64,000 nt of DNA, taken from assembly GCA_963708235.1 (NCBI GenBank), contig OY970200.1, forward strand, positions 248,001 through 312,000. The letters are read 5' to 3'. A program made the position numbers and the translations under genes. Positions 46,336 through 55,615 of the stretch are shown here, one piece after another. The notes under the pieces are model-generated. The model made no database searches and was not told where the DNA came from. It saw only the letters and a list, made by a program, of their open reading frames with translations. The stretch is from G963708235 sp963708235. GTDB taxonomy: Bacteria; Actinomycetota; Acidimicrobiia; Spongiisociales; UBA5794. How positions within the stretch are numbered: position 1 is the stretch's first letter; each line of letters opens with the position of its first letter.

Positions 46336-48189
46336 TCAGGACTCGTCACGCTCCTCCTCGACCACCTCGGCGTCGTCGACGATCTCGGCCTCGACGACAT
46401 CGTCGCCGCCCTCGTCGGCGTCGCCGGTGGCGCCCTCCTCGGTTGCCGCCGCCTGCGATGCCTCGTACACCTTCTGACCCAGCACCTGGGATGCGGTGTA
46501 GAGATCGTTGGTCGCCTGACGCAGTTCCTCCGCCTCGGTGTCACCGGTGAGCAGCTTGCGGATCTTGTCGAGCTGGTCCTGGATCGGCTGGCGCTCCTCA
46601 TCGGTCAGTTTGTCACCGTGTTCGGTGAGCTGCTGCTCGATGGTGTAGGCGGCGTGGTCAGCCTGGTTGCGGGCCTCGGCCTGCTCTTTGCGCTTCTCGT
46701 CCTCGTTGGCGTGGCTCTCGGCGTCCTTGACCATGGAGTCGATCTCCTCCTGCGACAGCGCCGTGCCCCCGGTGATGGTCACCTGCTGGGTGCGGCCGGT
46801 GCCCAGGTCCTTGGCCGAAACCGAGACGATGCCGTTGGCATCGATGTCGAAGGTCACCTCGACCTGCGGGACGCCGCGCGGTGCCGGCGGGATCCCCGGC
46901 AGCTTGAAGCGACCGAGCGACTTGTTGTCCGAGGCCATCGCCCGCTCGCCCTGCAGAACGTGGATCTCGACCTCGGGCTGGTTGTTGGCCGCCGTGGTGA
47001 AGATCTCGCTGCGACGGGTCGGGATGGTGGTGTTGCGTTCGATCATCTTGGTGAACACGCCGCCCTCCGTCTCAACACCCAGCGTCAGCGGGGTGACATC
47101 GAGCAGCAGGATCCCGGAGACGTCGCCCTTGAGCACCCCGGCCTGGACGGCGGCGCCGAGCGCCACCACCTCGTCCGGGTTGACGCCCTTGTTGGGGTCC
47201 TTGCCGGCAAGCTCCTTGACCAGTTCCTGTACCGACGGCATCCGGGTGGAACCGCCGACGAGGATGACATGGTCGATGGCGTCGATCCCGACACCGGCGT
47301 CCTTGAGTGCCTGCTGGAACGGCGAGCGGGTCCGCTCCACGAGATCTTCGGTCATCCGCTGGAACTCCGAGCGGGTGAGCGTCTTGAGGAGGTGGATCGG
47401 GCCCTCGGGGGTGGCGGTGATGAACGGGAGGTTGATCTCGGTCTCCTGGACCGAGGACAGCTCGATCTTCGCCTTCTCCGCAGCTTCCTTGAGACGGGTC
47501 AACGCCATCGGATCCTTGGAGAGGTCGACGCCGTGGTCACCCTTGAAGTTGGTGACCAGCCAGTCCATGACCCGCTCGTCCCAGTCGTCGCCACCGAGCT
47601 TGGTGTCGCCGCTGGTGGACTTCACCTCGAAGACGCCCTCGCCGATCTCGAGCACCGACACGTCGAAGGTGCCACCACCGAGGTCGTAGACGAGGATGAG
47701 CTGGTCGTTGGTCTTGTCCATCCCGTAGGCGAGCGAGGCCGCCGTGGGCTCGTTGACGATGCGCAGCACCTCGAGCCCGGCGATCTGACCGGCTTCCTTG
47801 GTGGCCTGACGCTGGGCGTCGCCGAAGTAGGCGGGAACGGTGATCACCGCTTCGGTGACCTCCTCACCGAGGAACGCCTCGGCGTCTCGCTTGAGCTTCT
47901 GCAGGATGCGCGCCGAGATCTCCTGAGAGGAGTACTCCTTGCCGTCGATCTCGACGGACCAGTTGGTGCCCATGTGGCGCTTGACCGAACGGATGGTCCG
48001 GTCGGGGTTGGTGATCGCCTGGCGCTTGGCCTGGTCGCCGACCAGGACCTCACCGTTCTTGGCGAATGCGACCACCGACGGGGTGGTGCGGTGGCCCTCG
48101 GCGTTGCTGATCACCCGGGGCTCGCTGCCCTCGAGGATCGAGATCACCGAGTTGGTGGTTCCCAGGTCGATTCCTACTGCACGTCCCAT
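46336..48189 (-). CDS. dnaK: Chaperone protein DnaK (Hsp70)
   Basis: DnaK is the ATP-driven Hsp70 chaperone. The 617-residue protein begins MGRAVGIDLGTTNSVISILE. It has the second Hsp70 signature (LVYDLGGGTFDVSVLEI) and the third (VILVGGSTRMPSVQELV), followed by the substrate-binding domain and an acidic tail ending EEERDES. ATG 48189 has GAAGGAG about 5 nt upstream; the in-frame ATG at 48228 lacks this. It heads the dnaK-grpE-dnaJ-hspR operon. A TATACT box and a HAIR-like site lie about 105 nt upstream, indicating HspR control. Confidence 0.98.
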   Translation of the reverse strand: MGRAVGIDLGTTNSVISILEGSEPRVISNAEGHRTTPSVVAFAKNGEVLVGDQAKRQAITNPDRTIRSVKRHMGTNWSVEIDGKEYSSQEISARILQKLKRDAEAFLGEEVTEAVITVPAYFGDAQRQATKEAGQIAGLEVLRIVNEPTAASLAYGMDKTNDQLILVYDLGGGTFDVSVLEIGEGVFEVKSTSGDTKLGGDDWDERVMDWLVTNFKGDHGVDLSKDPMALTRLKEAAEKAKIELSSVQETEINLPFITATPEGPIHLLKTLTRSEFQRMTEDLVERTRSPFQQALKDAGVGIDAIDHVILVGGSTRMPSVQELVKELAGKDPNKGVNPDEVVALGAAVQAGVLKGDVSGILLLDVTPLTLGVETEGGVFTKMIERNTTIPTRRSEIFTTAANNQPEVEIHVLQGERAMASDNKSLGRFKLPGIPPAPRGVPQVEVTFDIDANGIVSVSAKDLGTGRTQQVTITGGTALSQEEIDSMVKDAESHANEDEKRKEQAEARNQADHAAYTIEQQLTEHGDKLTDEERQPIQDQLDKIRKLLTGDTEAEELRQATNDLYTASQVLGQKVYEASQAAATEEGATGDADEGGDDVVEAEIVDDAEVVEEERDES

Positions 48190-48286
48190 GCACGCTCCTT
48201 CGGGGCTGTGTCCACTGGCTGTCATCACTACCGGCCCCGGGGCGTGTCCGTCCCGGACGCGGGTGTTGGTCTTAGTTGTATCGCAG

Positions 48287-48314
48287 AGTATAAGTTGAGC
48301 GCCCCGTTGTCATA
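48287..48314 (-). promoter_or_regulatory. dnaK promoter (TATACT) with HAIR-like HspR operator
   Basis: GTTGAGC-N7-TGTCATA at 48294-48314 is a HAIR-like inverted repeat with one decayed half. On the dnaK strand it sits directly upstream of TATACT (48292-48287), a good -10 box, so a bound repressor would block RNA polymerase. Confidence 0.7.
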
Positions 48315-48486
48315 TTCCCGAATATCCAAGGCGGGTCCGGAGGTCCTGGGGGTCGAGAGCCGGTTCGCTGCCCGGAATTGGGCCGGACGACGGATACCGC
48401 AATGAATCGTGATGCACCGATGATGGGGCCGACGTCAGGTAGGACGGACGTCGGTCAGAGACGGACGAGTCCGGAAGGGGAAGCCC

Positions 48487-48702
48487 TTGTTCGACACCAT
48501 CGCTGAGGTGGTTGTGGTGGGTCTATCGATGGTCACGGCATGGATGGTCTCGTGGGCGGTAGCGGAGAGGCGGACCACCCGCATTCTCACCGCAGGACAC
48601 GAAGCCGAGTCGGGTAGGGACCGACGGCGAATCGCTCAACTCGAGGCGCAGATGGCGCACGGGGACCGACTCCCTCGGACCGAGGCCGATACCGCGGCGT
48701 GA
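48487..48702 (+). CDS. Small single-pass membrane protein, unknown
   Basis: A TTG at 48487 with AAGGGGA upstream opens a 71-residue frame. One hydrophobic helix (AEVVVVGLSMVTAWMVSWAV) is followed by a charged cytoplasmic-type tail with heptad spacing (DRRRIAQLEAQMAH). It stands alone, divergent from dnaK. The helix, charge pattern and ribosome-binding site favour a real gene, but no family is recognised. Confidence 0.45.
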   Translation: MFDTIAEVVVVGLSMVTAWMVSWAVAERRTTRILTAGHEAESGRDRRRIAQLEAQMAHGDRLPRTEADTAA

Positions 48703-48836
48703 CCTGCCGCATCAGGTGTTCGGCGCCCGCACGTCGAGCCCTCACCGAAATCTGAAGGTCCCCCGGCGGATCAGCGATCCTTCCTTCTCACTCCTCCCTC
48801 TCTGCTAGCGGGAAGGGTCGCCCGCCAGGGTCACAC

Positions 48837-48870
48837 GATGGGCACCAACCAGACATGGTTGGTGCCCATC
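48837..48870. terminator. Terminator downstream of the lipoprotein gene
   Basis: A perfect 15-bp stem (48837-48851 with 48856-48870) with loop GACA lies 70 nt after the lipoprotein stop and may also end the small plus-strand gene. Confidence 0.7.
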
Positions 48871-48939
48871 GGTGTTCTGGGCCGGTCAGTTCGGCACGTA
48901 GGGCTGTTCCAGGCGGTGGCGCTCGCCGGTCCTGACGTA

Positions 48940-49395
48940 TCAGTCGGCCTCGCGTACCAGATCAGTGTCGGCGTTGAACACGGCGACTTCTCCGTACTTG
49001 TTGAGACACGAATCGGGAACCGCGATGTCGAGCTCGTCCGATGCGAGATAGCCGCCTCCGCCGCTGACCCGGTCGCCGAGGTGGAGTTGCTCGCCGGAAG
49101 CCAGTTCGAGCACCAGCGGATCAGTGGCGGCGACAGAGGTACCGGCTGGCCACACCACCGGGTACCGGATGGGGCCCGCCGCAAGAAGTACGCACCCGTC
49201 GGCCGACGCAAGTGCACCGGAGACCAGGGCGTCCATCCCACCGGACGGAACCACCGTGCGTCCGTGGACGAAGAACATCGGTCCATCGTCACCGACGGTC
49301 TGTTCGGCAATCCCACCGCAGCCGGCGAGAAGTCCGACGATGAGTGCCAGTAGCCCGACGACGGTTGCCCGGGAGCGGTACATCCGGTTGCGCAC
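48940..49395 (-). CDS. Putative lipoprotein of unknown function
   Basis: This 151-residue protein has a type II signal: basic VRNRMYRSRATVV, hydrophobic GLLALIVG, then the lipobox LLAGC with Cys26 as lipidation site, so Lgt would modify it. The mature part is short and beta-rich (GPMFFVHGRTVVPSGGMDAL, GCVLLAAGPIRYPVVWPAGT) and shows no recognised domain. GTG 49395 is preferred over the ATG four codons later because GAAGGAG lies 5-6 nt upstream. A hairpin follows the gene. Confidence 0.72.
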   Translation of the reverse strand: MRNRMYRSRATVVGLLALIVGLLAGCGGIAEQTVGDDGPMFFVHGRTVVPSGGMDALVSGALASADGCVLLAAGPIRYPVVWPAGTSVAATDPLVLELASGEQLHLGDRVSGGGGYLASDELDIAVPDSCLNKYGEVAVFNADTDLVREAD

Positions 49396-49579
49396 GAGTT
49401 CTCCTTCGTCGGACGGCGGCGACCCGGACGCCCACCGCGTTTCGGGGTCGCTCGTAGGACGCCGGCAGGCGTCGGTGGGTTCCGTCCGCTTACGGTCCTC
49501 GCCATCCCCCACGTCACGGGTCACCCATCCATCCGGAGGTGCCCACACCCGTGCTCGGGTGGCGGCTCCGGTCACCTCG

Positions 49580-50335
49580 TCATTGGCTGCGGCTGAAGGC
49601 GAGCTGCATCTCGATGGTTCCGGTGTCCTCGATGGACAGCACCCGCATTCCGGTCGGTGGCTCGATGTCGTAGTCGGCGAGGGCGATGACCAGCGATCCG
49701 ACGACGACGATCGTCTCGTCGTCGACCAGGGTTCCCTCGATGGGGATGCTGACCTGGTTGGTGACACCGTGCAGCGTGAGGTCGCCGACGGCGGTCGCCG
49801 TGATGGTCTCGCCGACCGCAGGCTCCTCGATCTCGATCGGTTCGGTGAGCGAGAAGCGGGCGCTGGGGAAGGTGTCGGTCTCCAGCCCACGTGAGCGCAG
49901 GGCGCCGTCGCGGGTCGAGCTGTCGCTCTCCAACCCGCGCAGGTCGGCCTCGACATCGACCACCGTGATCGTGGTCCCGTCGAGGATCAACTCACCGAAC
50001 ACCTCGGAGGTGCGCCCGGCAGCTTCGGTGGTCCCGATCCCAGCCAGTTCCTCCCCGACCCGGTACCCGACGAAAGACGGTTCGGCGACGATCCCCCACG
50101 ACCCGGAGAACCCTTCGTCGCTCGAAGCGGGGTCGGCGGGCGCACCGGTGGTGTCGGGGACGGCGGCCGTGGTGGTGACATCGTCTCCGGCTGCGCCGGT
50201 GGTGGCGACCGCCGCAACCGCATCATCGAGCGAGACGGGAGGCGGAGCATCGCTGCGCAGCGCCACGTACCAGAAGGCGAAGACGCCAAGGACCACAACG
50301 GCGATCCCGCCGAACAACAGGCTACGTCGGTTCAT
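49580..50335 (-). CDS. Membrane-anchored YceI-family protein
   Basis: This 251-residue protein has an N-terminal membrane anchor (LLFGGIAVVVLGVFAFWYVA) and a low-complexity Ala/Thr/Asp linker. A YceI lipocalin-like domain follows (SFVGYRVGEELAG, TITVVDVEADLRGLESDSSTRD, FPSARFSLTEPIEI, DLTLHGVTNQVSIPIEG). YceI proteins bind isoprenoid-like ligands in the cell envelope; the ligand here is unknown. The start is ATG 50335. Neighbours on both sides are on the same strand but far apart, so it is probably monocistronic. Confidence 0.9.
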   Translation of the reverse strand: MNRRSLLFGGIAVVVLGVFAFWYVALRSDAPPPVSLDDAVAAVATTGAAGDDVTTTAAVPDTTGAPADPASSDEGFSGSWGIVAEPSFVGYRVGEELAGIGTTEAAGRTSEVFGELILDGTTITVVDVEADLRGLESDSSTRDGALRSRGLETDTFPSARFSLTEPIEIEEPAVGETITATAVGDLTLHGVTNQVSIPIEGTLVDDETIVVVGSLVIALADYDIEPPTGMRVLSIEDTGTIEMQLAFSRSQ

Positions 50336-50747
50336 GCTCAGGGCCCTTTCGTGTTCCGCCCCCGGAGACGGATCGGTATGACATTCCTCGCCGGGTGACC
50401 GGAGGTGTCCGCCAGTCTGCCCGACCCGCAGACCAAACTGGACGGTTCAGGATGAAGGTTCAATGAGATCGGGGTGTCTCACCGAGTACATACGGTTGGC
50501 CGACGCCCGACGGATCACGGATTCGAGTCCATGACATCGACGAGGACAGGTTTCCCGAGGGTCAGCTTTCCTCACAGGGGGGCGCCGACGGGTATGGGCA
50601 GATCCCAGGCGAACCGTGTGCCGCTTATCCGCCAGTTTCTTCGGGTATCCCGGAAGAACCCGGGCGACAGTTGCTCGACTGAATCACCCTGTGCCCCACC
50701 ACGCCAAGGCCGGTGTTCTGGTTGGCACACCTGATCTCGGCGCAGCG
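50336..50747. other. 412-bp intergenic region, no feature recognised
   Basis: This separates the YceI gene from the downstream end of the NDH-2-like gene. It has lower GC than the surrounding genes. One short stretch (GATTCGAGTCC near 50520) resembles a tRNA T-arm, but no acceptor stem or other arms fit. I see no coding frame, repeat or strong hairpin. It should contain the YceI promoter. Confidence 0.4.
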
Positions 50748-52028
50748 TTAGGGCGACAGATCGGTGGGGGTTCCCAGCGAGCCGAGTTGGGCTACGTCTC
50801 GGGGGAACAGGAGGCCCATGGTCCAGTCGCTGACGACCCTGGCTCTGCGGGACAGGCCCGGCATCATCAGCAGGTGGTAGGACCGGCCCATCCACCAGGC
50901 CAGAGGGCCGGTGAAGGTCTTCGAACGGACCTGGGCGGTCCCTTGCCACTTGCCGAGCGTCACCGCCAGACCCCGGCTCCGGTAGGTGAACGTGGTGGGC
51001 TCGGCGGCATCGAAGTCGGCGGCGATGTTCTGCGCCGCCACCTTGGCCTGGCGTAGGGCATGTTGGGCGGTGTTGGGGGCCGGGCCGCCATCGGGGTCGG
51101 GGACGGCGGCGAAGTCGCCGACGGCGTAGAGCCCGTCACGGTCGACGACCCGCATCCCGGAGTCGACCGGGACATATCCGGCATTGTCCACCGGGAGCTG
51201 CCAGAGCGGAGCCACCGGAACCGGTCGCTGTCCGGCGGTCCAGACGATCGTCTCCGACAGGTACGGGGCGATCCGCTCGTTGGACAGCACCCCCCGATGG
51301 TCGGTGCAGCTCTCGAGACGGGTGTTGAGATGGACCTCGATGTGGCGGCTGCGGAGGTTCCGCTCGGTGAACGACGCCAGCTTCGGATGGAGCCCGGGGA
51401 GCAGAGAATCCTGGGCCTCGATCAGCACCCATCGAAAGTCGCGGCGTGACAGACCGGGGTACCGGCGCACCGCATCTCGCGCCAGGGACTCCAATTCGGC
51501 GAGCGCCTCGACCCCGGCGTACCCACCGCCGATGAAGGTGAACGTGAGGTGCTGGCGGCGCCGTTCGAGATCCCGCTCGGCCTCGGCGATATCGAGCTGG
51601 TGGAGTACCCGGTTCCGCAACCAGATGGCGTCGGCAAGCGTCTTGAATCCGACGGCGTTCTCGGCCAGACCGGGGATGGGGAACATGGTGGGTTTCGAAC
51701 CCGGTGACAGCAGGGCCGTGTGGAACTCGATGTCGTGTTCGCTGCCGGCGGAGTCGGTGACGGTGGCGGTGCGGCGCTCCGGGTCGAAGGCGGTCACCCG
51801 TCCGATCCGGACCTCCGTGTCGTCGAGCAGCTCGCGCAGTGGGATCACCGCATGTCGTGGTTCGATGGTTCCCGAAGCCGCCTCCGGGAGCATCGGCGAG
51901 AACAGCATGAAGTTCTCCGGTGCCACGAGCAGAATTCGTCGACCAGTGCCTTTGAGCAGGCGTTCGAGGTGGCGGGCGCCCAGCGCTCCACCGAACCCGC
52001 CGCCGACCACCAACACGTCGTATCTCAT
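50748..52028 (-). CDS. NAD(P)/FAD-dependent oxidoreductase (type II NADH dehydrogenase-like)
   Basis: This 426-residue flavoprotein has an N-terminal FAD-binding Rossmann motif (DVLVVGGGFGGALGARHLER) and a second nucleotide-binding motif (LTFTFIGGGYAGVEALAELE). The C-terminal FAD motif is GLYAVGDFAAVPDPDGG, followed by a hydrophobic/basic membrane-contact tail. The pattern is that of NDH-2 enzymes, which oxidise NADH and reduce quinone without pumping protons. Related oxidoreductases share the fold, so the substrate is probable rather than certain. No operon partner is visible. Confidence 0.83.
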   Translation of the reverse strand: MRYDVLVVGGGFGGALGARHLERLLKGTGRRILLVAPENFMLFSPMLPEAASGTIEPRHAVIPLRELLDDTEVRIGRVTAFDPERRTATVTDSAGSEHDIEFHTALLSPGSKPTMFPIPGLAENAVGFKTLADAIWLRNRVLHQLDIAEAERDLERRRQHLTFTFIGGGYAGVEALAELESLARDAVRRYPGLSRRDFRWVLIEAQDSLLPGLHPKLASFTERNLRSRHIEVHLNTRLESCTDHRGVLSNERIAPYLSETIVWTAGQRPVPVAPLWQLPVDNAGYVPVDSGMRVVDRDGLYAVGDFAAVPDPDGGPAPNTAQHALRQAKVAAQNIAADFDAAEPTTFTYRSRGLAVTLGKWQGTAQVRSKTFTGPLAWWMGRSYHLLMMPGLSRRARVVSDWTMGLLFPRDVAQLGSLGTPTDLSP

Positions 52029-52078
52029 CGACTTGTCAGGCTACCTGTGGGCGACCGGCTGTCCGGCGGCCCCCGGCC

Positions 52079-52156
52079 GTCCCTTCTGACCTCCCCATCT
52101 GGGCGTTGCTCCTATGGATGTCAACGAGAGCGAGCGGGGAAGGGCGGGGAGGGGCC
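52079..52156. repeat. Interspersed GC-rich 3'-end repeat, copy C
   Basis: This shares the opening CCCTTCTGACCTCCC, then CTATGGATGTCAACGA, with copy B, and ends with GGGCGGGGAGGGGCC (52142-52156), one G longer than the standard box. It is shorter than copies A and B and lacks their internal blocks. It lies 80 bp after the end of the metzincin gene. Confidence 0.6.
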
Positions 52157-52160
52157 AAGA

Positions 52161-52189
52161 GGCCCCGGGACGCTTGGCGTCCCGGGGCC
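52161..52189 (-). terminator. Terminator of the metzincin gene
   Basis: A perfect 13-bp stem (52161-52173 with 52177-52189) with loop TTG lies 49 nt after the gene's stop codon, next to repeat copy C. Confidence 0.7.
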
Positions 52190-52237
52190 CGTGCCGTTGG
52201 TCGTGGTGTCGTGGGCCGTGATCTGAGGCAGCCAGGG

Positions 52238-55135
52238 CTACCCGAGCTGTGCTCTGATTGCCCCGCTCGGGTAGGCGGCGGTGGTGACGTTGATGTAGTA
52301 CTGATCCTGCTGGTGACGAAGACCGAGGATCACGTCCGGGTCCACACCACTGACGCAGTGGTTCGGCAGACTCCCGGGTGGGATTGCAAAGTCGATCACC
52401 TCTGGTCCGGTGGCGCCGGCGGCGCCGGCATGGATCTTCACCGACGTGACCTGCCCGGCAGTGATCCCGGTGAGCTGGAAATGGCTCAGACAGACGGTGC
52501 CCGCCTGGTTCCACGAGACCCGGACCCCACCGGTGGCCGTGGGATGACCGCCACCGGGGACGCTGGCGCCGTCGAGGTTGACCCTTGCCTGATTGCCGTA
52601 GATGGTGAAGTCGGAGTCGGAGATGTCGAAGAAGACATTCCCGACCGCCTCCACCTTGATCCGCCCCCGGGTCGTGCTGGTGTTGGGCAGCAACACCCGT
52701 TCCGCCCCGTCGTTCGCCGTGCTCTCGGCGAGCACATGCGGGAAGGTCAGACCACCGTCGAGTGACAGGCTGATCTTCACCTGGGAGGCGTCGACCGGCG
52801 CCGCAGCGGTACCGGCGACATCCCAGGCGACGTCGATCATCGAGTTGCGTGCCACCTGCTCGGCGCCGACGGGGGCGGTCACCAGGAAGGGTCCCGCACC
52901 CGACGCCAGGAACAGCACCGTGTCCGCCGATCCCACACCACCGCGGTTGTCACGGGCGGTCAACCGGAAGTTGAGCCGGGCCGGATCGGCGTTGACCCCG
53001 GCGAAGCCCACATACGCCGTGGTCGGCAGGAACTCCGAGAAGCACTCGATGTCCCCGGCCGGACAGGTGCCGGTGGCGGCGTTGGTTCTCCCGTCGCGGA
53101 TCTGGACCGCATCGGGGAAGACCCGCGTCGGGTTGGTGGTCGGATGGTTCTGACCCTGAGCGTTGTATTCGGTCGGGACGTACGGGGGTCGCTGCAGCGG
53201 CGTGCCGAACACACGGAACAGCGGTCCGTTGGTCTTGGTGTTGTTCTGCAGCGCCGTGCCTGTGGCCGCCCCGCGGTCGTTCTGCTCCCACAGGTACGTG
53301 ACCTCGTCCCCGTCGAAGTCGGTCGCCGAGCCGGTGAGGGCGAACGGGGTCCGCACCGGGATGGTGAACGACGCCGCCGTCTCCACCACCGGGGCGTGGT
53401 TGCCCGTCGGGGTGATGGTGTGACCCTTGTTGTCCACCGCTCCGCCCTTGGCGGTCTCGCCGACGAATCCGCTGGCGCCGACGAAGTCGGTCAGGGCGAA
53501 CTGGGCGACATTGGTGCCGGCCAGGGGCGCCGTGTTGAAGGTGATCTGGAACCCGGTATCGCCGGGTGCACCGGTTCCCGCAAAGCCGGCCACCGCAACC
53601 GTCCCGCCCGGCCATCCGGGAATCCCGGCGATTGCCGCTTGGATCCCGGCGGCGGTGTAGTTGGTTCCCCGCACGATCGGGTCGGACTGCTGGCCCTCGA
53701 AGCTGAGCCGGAACGAGTCGCCGTCGGTGTCGAACCCGTAGAACGAGATGTTCTGCACCTCGTTGATCGCCGGCCGGTCCGAGTTGGCGAAGGTGGTGAT
53801 CTCCTGATAGCTCCGCTGCGACCAGTACGGGTCGGTGTTGGGCTGGGTGTTGTCGGCTCCGCAGATCCCGGCGTACGCCATGATCGACGAGCCGCTCCCA
53901 GGCTCGACCGAGTTGGCGGCGCTGCGGTTCCCACCCGAACAGTTCGAGGTGGTGCCGTTGAAGGTGTGGTTCCCGCCGAACTGGTGGCCCATCTCGTGCG
54001 CCACATAGTCCACGGCGAAGAAATCGCCGACCGGGGCCGACAGCCCCGTGCACCCCTGTGCCTTGGCGTTCCCACCGACCGAGTTCAGGCTGGCGACACC
54101 ACCACCGGGGTTCCCCAGGATGATGTGGCCGATGTCATAGTTGGAAGCCCCGATGATCTGACCGATCACAAGCCGGTTCCGCGTCAGCGTTCCACCGGAA
54201 CAGGACGTCGACTGGGCCTGGGTGAAACACGGCGCCGAACCGCACGGGCCGTCGGCCAGCGTCATCATCTCCGGAGTGTCCATGTTGATCAGGTCGTTGT
54301 TGGCGATCATCACGAGTCGGATCCCCGTCTCGTCCTCGTAGATCTGGTTGACCCGGTTCATCAGCGTGACCTTCGCCGCGGTGACGTTGGCCGACCCGCC
54401 GAAGTAGGTGGCATACCCGGGATTCGAGAGCAGGGCGAGACGGTAGGTGCGGAGCTGGACCTCAGGCCCCTCGGGAATGTCGAGCGCCGCCACGGTCTCT
54501 TCGATCTCCTCGAGATGCTCGTGCAACCCGTCCTCGCGCTCGACGAAGTCGCCGTGTGAATTGCGCAGATCGGCGGCGAAGTAGCTGGCGTAGACGCTGT
54601 CATCCTGGCGGTAGAACGGGTCGATGAACCAGGACCCGGTGTTGGAGCGAACCGAGGCGTGGAATCCCCGGGGTCCGATGTCGGCTCTGATGCTTGCCGT
54701 CCGGTCGTCGATGCCCCGACCCGCAAAGGTTGCGATCTCCGGGTGCCTGGCGGCGAGCCCGGGTTCCATGATCGGCGACTCCACCAGGGTGAATCTCTCG
54801 AAGCCTCCCTGCGGCGCCGGGAGCGACACCACCAGCGCATCGTCGTCCGATCCTTCGGTAGGGGCCTCGGCGAGGACATCGGCGAGACCCTCCGAGTCGA
54901 GCGCAACGGCCCGGAAGCGGTCGGGCTCGATCTGGGCCGGCACGCCGCGCTTGGCGGGCGCCGGGTCGGCCAAGAGGTCGTTCCAGAGGTCTTCGGTGGG
55001 GTCGGTGTCCGCCTCCGGGGCTTCCGAGGCCCCGGCCGGCACTACACCGGCCATCACCACCACCAGTGCCAGAGTGGCGATCGCACCTGGCGTTCTTCGT
55101 TCCGATCTTGTTCTCCGCAGTCTCCATCGTTCCAT
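52238..55135 (-). CDS. Secreted zinc metalloprotease (metzincin, M12-like) with CHRD-like C-terminus
   Basis: This 965-residue exported protease begins MERWRLRRTRSERRTPG. A signal peptide (AIATLALVVVMAGVVPAGAS) and a propeptide follow. The catalytic motif HEMGHQFGGNH matches HExxHxxGxxH, and the downstream SIMAYAGICG is the Met-turn of metzincins. A long beta-rich region with FN3-like or similar modules follows. The last ~100 residues resemble a CHRD domain (QVTSVKIHAGAAG, YYINVTTAAYPSGAIRAQL). ATG 55135 has GGGAGGGAG 8 nt upstream. The gene is divergent from the glycine riboswitch and gcvP. Confidence 0.85.
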   Translation of the reverse strand: MERWRLRRTRSERRTPGAIATLALVVVMAGVVPAGASEAPEADTDPTEDLWNDLLADPAPAKRGVPAQIEPDRFRAVALDSEGLADVLAEAPTEGSDDDALVVSLPAPQGGFERFTLVESPIMEPGLAARHPEIATFAGRGIDDRTASIRADIGPRGFHASVRSNTGSWFIDPFYRQDDSVYASYFAADLRNSHGDFVEREDGLHEHLEEIEETVAALDIPEGPEVQLRTYRLALLSNPGYATYFGGSANVTAAKVTLMNRVNQIYEDETGIRLVMIANNDLINMDTPEMMTLADGPCGSAPCFTQAQSTSCSGGTLTRNRLVIGQIIGASNYDIGHIILGNPGGGVASLNSVGGNAKAQGCTGLSAPVGDFFAVDYVAHEMGHQFGGNHTFNGTTSNCSGGNRSAANSVEPGSGSSIMAYAGICGADNTQPNTDPYWSQRSYQEITTFANSDRPAINEVQNISFYGFDTDGDSFRLSFEGQQSDPIVRGTNYTAAGIQAAIAGIPGWPGGTVAVAGFAGTGAPGDTGFQITFNTAPLAGTNVAQFALTDFVGASGFVGETAKGGAVDNKGHTITPTGNHAPVVETAASFTIPVRTPFALTGSATDFDGDEVTYLWEQNDRGAATGTALQNNTKTNGPLFRVFGTPLQRPPYVPTEYNAQGQNHPTTNPTRVFPDAVQIRDGRTNAATGTCPAGDIECFSEFLPTTAYVGFAGVNADPARLNFRLTARDNRGGVGSADTVLFLASGAGPFLVTAPVGAEQVARNSMIDVAWDVAGTAAAPVDASQVKISLSLDGGLTFPHVLAESTANDGAERVLLPNTSTTRGRIKVEAVGNVFFDISDSDFTIYGNQARVNLDGASVPGGGHPTATGGVRVSWNQAGTVCLSHFQLTGITAGQVTSVKIHAGAAGATGPEVIDFAIPPGSLPNHCVSGVDPDVILGLRHQQDQYYINVTTAAYPSGAIRAQLG

Positions 55136-55373
55136 GACGTGGCTCCCTCCCCGAGTCGAAAGACTCGTTGGAGCCGCCCGCGGAGACAGCGCGCACCGGA
55201 CCGCGGTCGGCACCGCCGTGCGATACGGCAGTAACGGATTGTTCCCCCGCCGGCACCCTGCGGTCAAGTGGCACGGGTTGCCGCGGGTCGGATCGCCCGA
55301 TCCGGGTGTGCGCTGGCACCCCACCGCCGTCGAAAGCCACGGTTCGGCGGCTATCGTGGTCGGGTCGATGACG

Positions 55374-55566
55374 ACCTGCGGGAGAGTCCGGCCCTCACCA
55401 CGGTGCCGGCGCCGAAGGAGCAACCGCCTCGGGAATCTCTCAGGCACCCGTACCGCAGGGAACAGACACATCTGGAGAGTGGGTCCCCGGGCATCGGCCC
55501 GGACGGCCCCGCCGAAGGGGAAAGCCGGTCACCGGTGAATCTCTCAGGCATCGGTGACAGATCGGG
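55374..55566 (+). promoter_or_regulatory. Tandem glycine riboswitch upstream of gcvP
   Basis: Two glycine aptamers lie in series. The first has GGGAGAGTCC, GCCGAAGGAGCAA, GAATCTCTCAGGCA and GAACAGAC. The second has GGAGAGT, GCCGAAGGGGAAA, GAATCTCTCAGGCA and GACAGA. These are conserved core elements in the usual order. It ends 49 nt before the gcvP ATG, so glycine would turn on its own breakdown. The promoter should lie in 55136-55373. Confidence 0.95.
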
Positions 55567-55615
55567 GCAACGGTGATGACGCCGTGCCCGACCGATCGAT
55601 CGAGGAGCCGTACCG

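Noticed and set aside
46324..48405. A 693-codon open frame opposite dnaK
   Set aside because: Antisense shadow of a highly conserved Hsp70 gene.
50510..50545. tRNA-like T-arm (GATTCGAGTCC)
   Set aside because: No matching acceptor, D or anticodon arms could be folded around it.
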